Notes under the pieces: model-generated | What the model was told of the DNA's origin: nothing | What the model saw: the letters and a program-made list of their open reading frames with translations, nothing else | Databases searched by the model: none | Source of the DNA: Pseudorhodobacter sp. | Lineage (GTDB): Bacteria; Pseudomonadota; Alphaproteobacteria; Rhodobacterales; Rhodobacteraceae | NCBI GenBank assembly: GCA_014378345.1 | Contig: JACMNW010000312.1 | Span: 1 to 5,031, forward strand | Direction of reading: 5' to 3' | Length of the DNA: 5,031 bases | Shown: positions 1 to 5,031 of the stretch, piece by piece | Layout: every line of letters begins with the position of its first letter | Numbering within the stretch: the first letter of the stretch is position 1 | Position numbers and translations under genes: made by a program

Positions 1-806
1 AGCTGCGTGGTAGAGCCGGGGCCGCCGCCGGTCAGTTGCACGACAAGATCGAACATCTTGAAATTCTCAATCCCCCGAAACAGCACGGCCAGCATCAGGA
101 ACGGCAGCACCATCGGGATGGTCAGCGTCCAGAACTGCCGCCATTTTGAGGCGCGGTCACATTCGGCTGCCTCGTAAATGCTGGTGGGGATCGACCGCAG
201 GCCTGCGAGACAGATCAGCATGACAAAGGGCGTCCACATCCATGTATCGACAATAACGATGGCCCAAGGGGCAAGGGCCACTTCGCCGATCATCGAGAAA
301 CTGGCGGGGTCTGTGCCGGATATGAACTGGATGAAGTAATTGAACAGGCCGATTTGTGGCTGGTAAAGGAAGGTCCAGAAGTTGCCGACAACGGCGGGCG
401 AAAGCATCATCGGCAGCACGATCAGCGTTGTCCATAAATCATTGCCGCGGAATTTCTTGTTGATCAGCCACGCAAGGGTAAAGCCGATAAGAACCTGAAA
501 CACGATGGTCCAGATCAGGAAATGTGCAGTGGCCTGCATGGATATCCATGTATCGGGATCTGTCAGGATCTTTTGATAATTTTCGATACCGACAAATTTT
601 ACAGGGTTGTTCGGGCGATTGGTGCGAAAATTGGTCAGGCTTAACCGGATGGTCCAGATCAGCGGGAAGATGTTGACGGCCAGCAGCAGGAAAATTGTGG
701 GCCCGACGAACAACCAGGCAATGGCCCGGTCAGACAGGCCACGAATGCGGCGGGCAATTTTTTTAGGTGTGGCATCCGCTACGCGTTGCACCAAAGGATC
801 GGACAT
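1..806 (-). CDS. CUT1-family sugar ABC transporter permease, MalF-like (partial, C-terminus off window)
   Basis: An inner-membrane subunit that forms half of the channel of a carbohydrate ABC importer. The frame is open from ATG at 806-804 to the window edge, giving 268 codons of a family usually near 290-320 residues, so only the last part is missing. The N-terminus is cytoplasmic and basic (KKIARRIR, residues 15-22). Hydrophobic segments lie at about 30-52, 93-115, 125-147, 178-202 and 229-245. The permease EAA loop that docks on the ATPase is at 212-235 (EAAECDRASKW, then TIPMVLP). The Gly normally found in EAAxxxG is Arg218 here. The terminal LTGGGPGSTT (258-267) is typical of CUT1 permeases. 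An AGGA Shine-Dalgarno sits at 818-821, 11 bases before the start. It lies 117 bases downstream of the binding-protein gene in the same direction. A second permease and an ATPase are expected beyond position 1. The substrate is unknown. Confidence 0.93.
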   Translation of the reverse strand, partial: MSDPLVQRVADATPKKIARRIRGLSDRAIAWLFVGPTIFLLLAVNIFPLIWTIRLSLTNFRTNRPNNPVKFVGIENYQKILTDPDTWISMQATAHFLIWTIVFQVLIGFTLAWLINKKFRGNDLWTTLIVLPMMLSPAVVGNFWTFLYQPQIGLFNYFIQFISGTDPASFSMIGEVALAPWAIVIVDTWMWTPFVMLICLAGLRSIPTSIYEAAECDRASKWRQFWTLTIPMVLPFLMLAVLFRGIENFKMFDLVVQLTGGGPGSTTQ

Positions 807-847
807 GGGTTTGGCTTTCCTGAGGGCTTCTGCGGATAGGTAAGGAT

Positions 848-882
848 GCGCGAGGCCAGATTGGCCCTCATTAGCCTCGCGC
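848..882 (-). other. Second intergenic hairpin between binding-protein and permease genes
   Basis: A perfect 9-bp inverted repeat, GCGCGAGGC (848-856) with GCCTCGCGC (874-882), around a 17-base loop. A shorter alternative stem, GGCCA/TGGCC (854-858 with 862-866), shares bases with it, so the two folds exclude each other. No T-run follows on the minus strand, so it does not look like a full intrinsic terminator. It lies between the first hairpin and the permease ribosome binding site, and probably adds to mRNA stability or partial attenuation. Confidence 0.6.
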
Positions 883-886
883 GCAA

Positions 887-917
887 TATCGCCCGCCGCT
901 TGCAATGGCGGGCGATA
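887..917 (-). other. Strong hairpin just after the binding-protein stop codon
   Basis: A perfect 11-bp inverted repeat, TATCGCCCGCC (887-897) with GGCGGGCGATA (907-917), around a 9-base loop. It starts six bases past the binding-protein stop codon. In binding-protein-dependent transport operons such a stem commonly protects the upstream mRNA from 3' exonucleases and lowers read-through, so that the binding protein outnumbers the permease. The sequence after it on the minus strand is TTGCGCG, with no U-tract, so a complete terminator is unlikely. The structure is seen directly; the role is inferred. Confidence 0.7.
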
Positions 918-923
918 ATGGGG

Positions 924-2246
924 TCAGTACTTGCCTTCTTCTTCAAACGTGGCTTGCCAGTCTGTGACCAGCCCGTCCAAAGCCTCTTTCGCGGTGCCCT
1001 GACCTGCGACCACATAATCGTGGAACCGCTTTTGCGACGATTGCAACAAGGTTGCATAGCTGGGTTCAGCCCAGAAATCTTTGACGATTGCCATCGAATC
1101 GAGGAAGGTTTGCGCATAGGGCTGTGAGGTGGCAAAGCCCGGATCTTCGACCACAGCGCGCAGGGCGGAATAGCCACCAAGTTTCCACCATTTGGCCTGC
1201 ACGTCGGGTTGTGCGAACCATTTGATGTAAGTCAAAGCGGCTTCTTGTTTGTCTGACGCGGCCACAACCGAAATGCCCTGCCCGCCGAGTTGTGCAAATT
1301 TGTCGCCGTTCGGGCCAGCTGGGTTGGCGAAGTAACCGGTTTTATCACCACCAACATTGGCATCGGTGTTAAAGCCTGGCCATGTAAAGGCAAAGTTCAT
1401 CTGCAGGGCAACTTGGCCTGATTTGAACGCATCAACGCCTTCGCCCATGTAGCTGTTGGACGATCCTGGTGGCACGCAGCAATCGTAGAGCGCTTTGTAA
1501 TATTCAAGACCCGCAACCGCGGATTCAGAGTTTACAAAGCCTTCCATATCATAGGGCTTTTCAGGGTTGTCGTATTTAAAGCCAAAGCCATAAAGCGTGT
1601 TCATGACACCCATGGTGATGCCTTCAGAGCCGCGTTCGGTGTAGATCGAGGCGCCATAAACTTTAGTGCCGTCAATATCGCGGTTCTGGAAGAAATCTGC
1701 GATATCTTTCAATTCTGCATAGGTGGCAGGCACGGCGAGATCGCGGCCATATTTGGTTTTGAATTCTGCCTGCAGTTCCGGGCGCGCAAACCAGTCTTTG
1801 CGGTAGGTCCAGCCGACAACATCACCAAAGGCGGGCAGCGACCAATAATTTGGCGTGTTCTTTGGCCATTCGGAATAGCCGGTTACGGTTGCCGGAATGA
1901 AGGCATCCATCGAAATGCCATTGGCGTCAAAGAAGTCGTTCAGTTTGACATACTGGTTGTTTTCCGCAGCGCCGCCGATCCACTGGCTATCGCCGATCAT
2001 CAGATCGCAAAGTTTGCCGCCAGAGTTCAATTCGTTCAGCATGCGGTCTGTGAAGTTGGTCCATGGCACGAATTCGAAAGACATTTTGTTGCCGGATTGT
2101 GCCTCATATTCTTTTGAAAGCTCGACCAGCGCATTTGCCGGATCCCATGCAGCCCAGCACAGGGTCAGGTCTTCGGCATGCGCTGCAGAGGCAGCCCCGA
2201 TCACAAGTGACAAGGCAGTGGTGGCGGCAAGGTATCTTGACGTCAT
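924..2246 (-). CDS. CUT1-type sugar ABC transporter substrate-binding protein (family 1 extracellular solute-binding)
   Basis: A periplasmic protein of 440 residues that captures a carbohydrate and delivers it to the membrane permeases. Residues 1-24 are a Sec signal peptide: basic start MTSR, hydrophobic core, and AHA before Glu25 as the cleavage site. There is no lipobox Cys, so it is a soluble periplasmic protein. The mature part has family 1 (MalE-like) character: the sequence around LCDLMIGDSQWIGG (79-92) fits the ligand-cleft region, and many aromatics (W62, W89, W127, W135, W146, W152) could stack on sugar rings. Length is normal for the family. Four cysteines are present: Cys30, Cys80 and the adjacent pair Cys256-Cys257. 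The ATG at 2246 is preferred because GGGAGGA sits six bases upstream and the signal peptide begins there. A GTG at 2291 would add 15 residues before the signal peptide. The permease follows 117 bases downstream and a LacI regulator lies upstream. The substrate is not identifiable. Confidence 0.95.
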   Translation of the reverse strand: MTSRYLAATTALSLVIGAASAAHAEDLTLCWAAWDPANALVELSKEYEAQSGNKMSFEFVPWTNFTDRMLNELNSGGKLCDLMIGDSQWIGGAAENNQYVKLNDFFDANGISMDAFIPATVTGYSEWPKNTPNYWSLPAFGDVVGWTYRKDWFARPELQAEFKTKYGRDLAVPATYAELKDIADFFQNRDIDGTKVYGASIYTERGSEGITMGVMNTLYGFGFKYDNPEKPYDMEGFVNSESAVAGLEYYKALYDCCVPPGSSNSYMGEGVDAFKSGQVALQMNFAFTWPGFNTDANVGGDKTGYFANPAGPNGDKFAQLGGQGISVVAASDKQEAALTYIKWFAQPDVQAKWWKLGGYSALRAVVEDPGFATSQPYAQTFLDSMAIVKDFWAEPSYATLLQSSQKRFHDYVVAGQGTAKEALDGLVTDWQATFEEEGKY

Positions 2247-2252
2247 GGTAGT

Positions 2253-2259
2253 TCCTCCC
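2253..2259 (-). promoter_or_regulatory. Ribosome binding site of the binding-protein gene
   Basis: GGGAGGA on the minus strand, six bases before the ATG at 2246. This near-consensus Shine-Dalgarno decides the start in favour of 2246 over the upstream in-frame GTG at 2291, and fits a highly translated binding protein. Confidence 0.85.
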
Positions 2260-2320
2260 GGGTTTGAAGTCTGGGGCGAGTACGAATTCACAGCGAATCT
2301 GCCTGACCCTCTTCCTTGCT

Positions 2321-2351
2321 GACACCGTAAGCCGAGAAGACTTACCGTGTC
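2321..2351. repeat. Imperfect inverted repeat in the leader of the transporter operon
   Basis: GACACCGTAAG (2321-2331) and CTTACCGTGTC (2341-2351) form 11-base arms with one mismatch in the middle, around a 9-base spacer. The distal arm touches the putative -10 box (2350-2355), so the repeat covers the expected transcription start and early leader. It could be the site of a second regulator or, if transcribed, a 5' UTR hairpin. The sequence is unrelated to the LacI-type operator at 2363-2378. The symmetry is clear; the function is open. Confidence 0.6.
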
Positions 2352-2379
2352 TATATTTTTTTTGAGGTACGCACCTCAT
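2350..2379 (-). promoter_or_regulatory. Putative sigma70-type promoter of the transporter operon
   Basis: On the minus strand a -10 like TATAGA (2350-2355) follows an A-tract of eight bases (2356-2363). A weak -35 like ATGAGG (2374-2379) lies 18 bases further up. The -35 falls almost entirely within the palindromic operator, which would let a bound repressor block RNA polymerase. The leader to the ATG at 2246 would be roughly 95-100 bases. The boxes are poor matches, and other AT-rich candidates exist nearer the end of the regulator gene, so this is tentative. Confidence 0.4.
2363..2378. promoter_or_regulatory. LacI-family operator in front of the transporter operon
   Basis: TGAGGTACGCACCTCA is a 16-bp palindrome in which seven of eight base pairs are symmetric, with the central CG typical of LacI-family operators. 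It lies between the regulator gene and the binding-protein gene, against the putative promoter. Its left part, with the two preceding T bases (TTTGAGGTACG), recurs exactly at 3513-3523 before the regulator gene. The adjacent LacI-family protein is the obvious candidate to bind it, most simply as a sugar-responsive repressor. Binding is inferred, not shown. Confidence 0.7.
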
Positions 2380-2431
2380 TTTCTTATCAGGGCGAATTCT
2401 GGAAGATTTTATGCAGCTATAAATGCTTAAT

Positions 2432-3478
2432 TCAGGCCTGTTCTTCCGGCCCGGTTGGCAGATTTTCCCGCAAGACAATTTCGATGCGCAACTGTTCCTG
2501 GCCAGCATCAATCGGGGTTTTATCTGTTTTTGCACGCAGAACCCGCAGCGCGGATCGAACCAGATGGCCAACATTTTGGGTGATTACGGCCGCCATTTTT
2601 CCAGCGATCAAGGCATCGCGCACATGCGGCGTCAGCTCATGGCCGATGACCACAAGCTGCCCGGTAAGCCCCAGATCGTCTATCACTTGCGTCAGTGCAC
2701 GGTGGCCAGACCCAAGCAGATAAATGCCGCCTACACCCGAAAATTGCTTCAGCATTTCCCCAACCACCCGGCGCAACACATCCGGCGAGCCATGACTTTC
2801 CAACGTCGGCAGAACATCGACTAGGGGGAAATCACGCCCTATCACTTCATCAAAGCCAAGACGGCGTTCCACCGCTTCGCGCAGCAACATCGACTGCGCG
2901 ACGACCGCCACTTTTTGCGGCCCATTCCCCAGAAAACGGCCCATTAACACGGCAGACGTGCGCCCCGCAGCCCGGTTATTAATGCCAACGAAGTGGTCTC
3001 GTTCCGTGTTGGGCAGATCTGATACCAGCGCCACAACCGAAATGCCGCGCAGCCTTAGCGCCTTTATCGCATCCCGCAGAATTGGGGTTTCCGGCGCCAT
3101 CAGCGCCACGCCGGCCACAGCTTTTTCTGGCAGTTCAGCCAACAAAGCGGCCAGCGCATGCGGGTCTTCGCTGGGAAAGGTAATCACCTCAATTTCCGTA
3201 CGCGCGGCCAAAGCCGCAACCGACGCAATCGCCAGTTCTGCGCGCAGCGTTTGCACGAATTGGCTTTGCGTATCTGGCAGCACGAAGGCCATACGATAAT
3301 TCCGCTGCCTTGCAAGGTTGGCGGCAGCCATGTCGCGCACATAGCCCAGTTTGGCAATCGCGTCCGATACGGCAAGAATTGTCTTTTCCCGCACGCCGGG
3401 ACGTTCGTTCAGAACCCGGTCAACCGTTGCCAAACTAACGCCCGCCTCGCGGGCTATATCGATGACAGTGGGGCGCAA
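2432..3478 (-). CDS. LacI-family transcriptional regulator of the sugar transporter locus
   Basis: A cytoplasmic DNA-binding regulator of 348 residues, a normal LacI/PurR length. The N-terminal helix-turn-helix occupies about residues 4-24 (TVIDIAREAGVS, then LATVDRVLN). The recognition segment has VDRVLN where LacI itself and many relatives have V-S-R-hydrophobic-L/A-N. The region near 50-60 (AAANLARQRNYR) corresponds to the hinge helix. From about 61 to 340 it resembles a periplasmic-binding-protein-like sugar-sensing domain (strand AFVLPD at 64-69, GGIYLLGSG and VVIGHELTPH further on). The start is TTG at 3478-3476, supported by GAGGA seven bases upstream, by the HTH beginning right after it, and by the lack of an in-frame ATG or GTG nearby. 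It lies 185 bases before the binding-protein gene on the same strand. An operator-like repeat at both promoters predicts control of the transporter and of itself. The effector is presumably the transported sugar or a derivative. Confidence 0.93.
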   Translation of the reverse strand: MRPTVIDIAREAGVSLATVDRVLNERPGVREKTILAVSDAIAKLGYVRDMAAANLARQRNYRMAFVLPDTQSQFVQTLRAELAIASVAALAARTEIEVITFPSEDPHALAALLAELPEKAVAGVALMAPETPILRDAIKALRLRGISVVALVSDLPNTERDHFVGINNRAAGRTSAVLMGRFLGNGPQKVAVVAQSMLLREAVERRLGFDEVIGRDFPLVDVLPTLESHGSPDVLRRVVGEMLKQFSGVGGIYLLGSGHRALTQVIDDLGLTGQLVVIGHELTPHVRDALIAGKMAAVITQNVGHLVRSALRVLRAKTDKTPIDAGQEQLRIEIVLRENLPTGPEEQA

Positions 3479-3485
3479 ACAAAAA

Positions 3486-3490
3486 TCCTC
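3486..3490 (-). promoter_or_regulatory. Ribosome binding site fixing the TTG start of the LacI-type gene
   Basis: GAGGA on the minus strand lies seven bases before the TTG at 3478. A nearby ATG (3506-3504) is in another frame, and the in-frame codon just before the TTG is TGT, so this site supports the TTG start. Confidence 0.75.
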
Positions 3491-3493
3491 TTT

Positions 3494-3511
3494 GGCGCAG
3501 TATCATGCGCC
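3494..3511. repeat. Short palindrome covering the -10 region of the regulator promoter
   Basis: GGCGCA (3494-3499) and TGCGCC (3506-3511) are perfect 6-bp arms around GTATCA. The spacer holds most of the putative -10 box (GATACT on the minus strand, 3499-3504), and the proximal arm spans the expected start of transcription. It is therefore better read as a possible protein-binding site than as a terminator. It does not match the TGAGGTACG motif. Confidence 0.4.
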
Positions 3512-3527
3512 GTTTGAGGTACGTCAA
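3499..3527 (-). promoter_or_regulatory. Sigma70-type promoter of the LacI-type regulator gene
   Basis: On the minus strand, TTGACG (3522-3527, five of six consensus bases) and GATACT (3499-3504, four of six) are separated by an ideal 17-base spacer. Transcription would start near 3492, giving a leader of about 14 bases that just holds the GAGGA ribosome binding site. The -35 box lies inside the operator-like sequence 3515-3530, which fits negative autoregulation. The match is good for a by-eye prediction but has no experimental support here. Confidence 0.6.
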
Positions 3528-3530
3528 TCA
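3515..3530. promoter_or_regulatory. Second copy of the LacI-type operator, at the regulator's own promoter
   Basis: TGAGGTACGTCAATCA keeps the whole left half and central CG of the operator at 2363-2378 and the terminal TCA, but the right half has diverged (five of eight symmetric pairs against seven of eight). The shared run TTTGAGGTACG is 11 bases long (3513-3523 and 2361-2371). It overlaps the -35 box of the regulator promoter. Weaker symmetry suggests lower affinity than the transporter operator. Confidence 0.55.
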
Positions 3531-3597
3531 GTGCTTATCCAAGCGTCAGGAAATAGCGGCATCTGTACCGAAAAAATGCAGCAACAGCGCCATTGGC

Positions 3598-5031
3598 TTA
3601 GAACACCAGGAAGTCCTGATACGTCAGCGCAGTGCCATCAACCAAGGATGCAATCAACTGACGCGCGCCGTTCCCCGATCCATCCGCATCGAAATAGATG
3701 TCACCATTGGCTTGGTCATAAATGATATGTTGGTTCGCATTGGTCGCCGCCGTTCCAAGAACAAACGCGTCTGCGGACAATGCACCAAGACCAAGCCCAA
3801 ACGCGGCACCCGAAAGCCCGATCGTATCGTCTGCAGCGTTGAAATCGTAAATTGTATCGACGTTGATACTGCCAAATTCAGCAAAGTAGAAAGTGTCTGC
3901 GCCTGCGCCTCCAGTAAGGAAATCACGACCCAGACCGCCAGCAAGGTCGTCATTTCCAGCGGCACCATCAAGGCGGTCATTGCCAGCCAAGCCAAACAAA
4001 TCGTTGTTCATTGCGTTGCCGGTCAATCGGTTTGCAAGCGCATTGCCAGTGGCATTTGTATCAGCATTGCCTTGAATAACCACATTCTCAACCTGATTAG
4101 CCAAGATATAGTTTGCCGTGGTGTAGGCTGTATCTGCGCCACCTAAGGCATTTTCGATGATCACATCGCTGCTGTCATCGACATAGTAGCTGTCGTTGCC
4201 GCTACCACCCTGCATCGTATCAATACCGGTTCCACCATTCAGAATGTTCGCAGAAATGCCGCCCGTCAAACGGTCATTTCCCGCCCCGCCATACATGCGG
4301 TCACTGCCAACGCTGCCATCGAGACTGTCGTTGCCGTCACCACCATAAAGCTGATCATTTCCATCACCTCCAACGACGGTGTCATTACCATCATCGCCGT
4401 ACACAAGGTCATTGCCGGCACCCCCTGCGACGTAGTCATTACCCAAGTTGCCATGCAGCAGGTCACTGTCATTGCCGCCATCAATGTTGTCATTACCGCC
4501 TTGGCCGGAAATTGTATCGCGGCCAGCAAAACCGAGGATCGCATCACGATTGGCTGTGCCGATTATTACTTCCGATAACACGCTGCCGTTTATAGGATTT
4601 GCGTCGCTCCCGGTTACCGTTATGGTGACACTTTGGGTTTCGGATGTGCCATCCCAACCCAAAACGGTATAATTAAAGGTCTCAGTAGCGCTTTGTCCAA
4701 ACGCCAGATATTCAAAAGCGCCGTTGCTGGAATAGACAAGTGTCAGTCCATCAGCTGCTACAGTGACACTGCCAAGCACGCCTGAGACATCGATCCCTGA
4801 AATACGCTTGGCATCAACATCATTTGCCAAAACGCTCAGCACACGCGCTGGTGCGTCACTTACAACGGCGTATGCATCGGCAGCCGATACCAAATCCACC
4901 TCTTCGACTGTAATCGAGGCAATCCTGAATGCATCCATACGGCTGAAGGCGGCAATACCTAGATAGCTACCATAAATAGCGACATCATTTGTGTAATCGG
5001 CAGGATCAATTACCTGCAAGCTTGATGGATC
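3598..5031 (-). CDS. Secreted RTX calcium-binding protein with cadherin-like domain (partial, N-terminus off window)
   Basis: The frame is open from the window edge to TAA at 3600-3598, so this is the C-terminal 478 residues of a longer protein. An in-frame TTG at 5019 lacks a convincing ribosome binding site and should not be taken as the start. Counting from that codon, a cadherin/VCBS-like Ig domain spans about 42-136 (VLANDVDA in its first part, TFNYTV and VTITVTG near the end). Thirteen nonapeptides of the GGxGxDxLx type follow in phase at 163-279. A linker (280-324, with VENVVIQGNA) and a second, looser block of six repeats (325-378) come next. The C-terminus (DTIYDFNAADDTIGLSG, IIYDQANGDIYFDADGSG, ending DFLVF) is typical of proteins exported by type I secretion. 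No cysteine is visible, as usual for RTX proteins. The repeats should fold as calcium-bound beta-rolls outside the cell. No catalytic domain is visible, so its activity (adhesin, enzyme, surface-layer protein or other) is unknown. Confidence 0.92.
   Translation of the reverse strand, partial: DPSSLQVIDPADYTNDVAIYGSYLGIAAFSRMDAFRIASITVEEVDLVSAADAYAVVSDAPARVLSVLANDVDAKRISGIDVSGVLGSVTVAADGLTLVYSSNGAFEYLAFGQSATETFNYTVLGWDGTSETQSVTITVTGSDANPINGSVLSEVIIGTANRDAILGFAGRDTISGQGGNDNIDGGNDSDLLHGNLGNDYVAGGAGNDLVYGDDGNDTVVGGDGNDQLYGGDGNDSLDGSVGSDRMYGGAGNDRLTGGISANILNGGTGIDTMQGGSGNDSYYVDDSSDVIIENALGGADTAYTTANYILANQVENVVIQGNADTNATGNALANRLTGNAMNNDLFGLAGNDRLDGAAGNDDLAGGLGRDFLTGGAGADTFYFAEFGSINVDTIYDFNAADDTIGLSGAAFGLGLGALSADAFVLGTAATNANQHIIYDQANGDIYFDADGSGNGARQLIASLVDGTALTYQDFLVF
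3886..4047 (-). repeat. Second RTX repeat block (six degenerate nonapeptide units)
   Basis: A 27-base periodicity within the RTX gene encodes six units, starting with two variants that lack the key Asp position (GNALANRLT, GNAMNNDLF) and continuing with GLAGNDRLD, GAAGNDDLA, GGLGRDFLT and GGAGADTFY. The last runs into the C-terminal secretion-type domain. The units predict a short calcium-binding beta-roll. Confidence 0.85.
4183..4533 (-). repeat. Main RTX repeat block (13 nonapeptide units)
   Basis: Thirteen consecutive 27-base units encode nonapeptides in unbroken phase, from GFAGRDTIS through units such as GGAGNDLVY, GDDGNDTVV and GGDGNDQLY to GGSGNDSYY. Most carry the G-N-D core that binds calcium. 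Weak units include GGNDSDLLH, GGISANILN (no Asp) and GGTGIDTMQ. The biased composition also creates long stop-free frames on the opposite strand that are not genes. Confidence 0.9.

Noticed and set aside
157..435. A 92-codon minus-strand open frame inside the permease region
   Set aside because: It is a shadow frame of the permease, whose correct frame runs from 806 to the window edge with transmembrane segments and an EAA loop.
2247..2291. Binding-protein start at the in-frame GTG at 2291
   Set aside because: It would place 15 polar residues before the signal peptide and put the strong GGGAGGA site inside the coding region. The ATG at 2246 fits both signals.
2356..2380. An intrinsic terminator made from the TGAGGT/ACCTCA stem and the adjacent T-run
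   Set aside because: On the minus strand, where the genes lie, the stem is followed by A bases, not U. On the plus strand only a short T-run follows and no gene reads into it. The repeat at 3515-3530 argues for an operator.
2104..2574. A 156-codon minus-strand open frame spanning the regulator/binding-protein gap
   Set aside because: It overlaps the 3' end of the LacI-type gene and the signal-peptide end of the binding-protein gene in another frame, across a region with clear promoter and operator signals. Its protein is low in domain character.
3571..3595. A terminator for the RTX gene: a run of six T on the minus strand (3571-3576) after a possible stem (3582-3595)
   Set aside because: The best stem is only five pairs, two of them G-U, with a gap of five bases before the T-run. 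It could act weakly but is not supported well enough to annotate.
3505..4146. A 213-codon open frame on the plus strand
   Set aside because: It lies antisense to the RTX gene, where glycine-aspartate repeat codons remove stops from the opposite strand. Its translation shows no recognisable domain, and it runs out of the promoter region of the regulator.
5017..5019. TTG as the true start of the RTX gene
   Set aside because: The frame is open to the window edge, there is no clear Shine-Dalgarno, and RTX proteins of this type normally carry a further N-terminal region, so the gene is treated as partial.

Overview
The window looks like chromosomal DNA from an alphaproteobacterium, most likely a marine Rhodobacteraceae (Roseobacter-type) bacterium. 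This is an inference from protein style: the CUT1 sugar-transporter proteins, a LacI regulator with a VDRVLN recognition segment, and an RTX protein ending in a Rhodobacterales-like C-terminal domain. No rRNA or tRNA is present to confirm it. All four genes lie on the minus strand, so transcription runs from high to low coordinates.

Layout in transcription order. (1) 5031-3598: the C-terminal part of a secreted RTX (calcium-binding beta-roll) protein. It has a cadherin/VCBS-like Ig domain, two blocks of glycine-aspartate nonapeptides and a type I secretion-type C-terminus. Its N-terminus lies outside the window. (2) 3597-3479: a short gap with a promoter and operator for the next gene. (3) 3478-2432: a LacI-family regulator starting with TTG. 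(4) 2431-2247: a 185-base regulatory gap with an operator-like palindrome, a probable promoter and an imperfect inverted repeat. (5) 2246-924: a CUT1-type sugar-binding protein with a signal peptide. (6) 923-807: a gap with two strong hairpins. (7) 806-1: the first transporter permease (MalF-like), cut by the window edge.

The regulator, binding protein and permease form a coherent sugar-uptake locus. The most useful non-coding signal is a shared operator motif. A near-perfect 16-bp palindrome with a central CG (TGAGGTACGCACCTCA, 2363-2378) lies before the binding-protein gene. A half-conserved copy (TGAGGTACGTCAATCA, 3515-3530) overlaps the -35 box of the regulator's own promoter. This predicts that the regulator controls both the transporter and itself. 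The hairpins after the binding-protein gene probably set the usual excess of binding protein over permease. The substrate cannot be read from the sequence. The RTX gene appears to be an unrelated neighbour.

I found no mobile element, CRISPR array or RNA gene, and nothing that amounts to a new biological system. The interest lies in the regulatory architecture.
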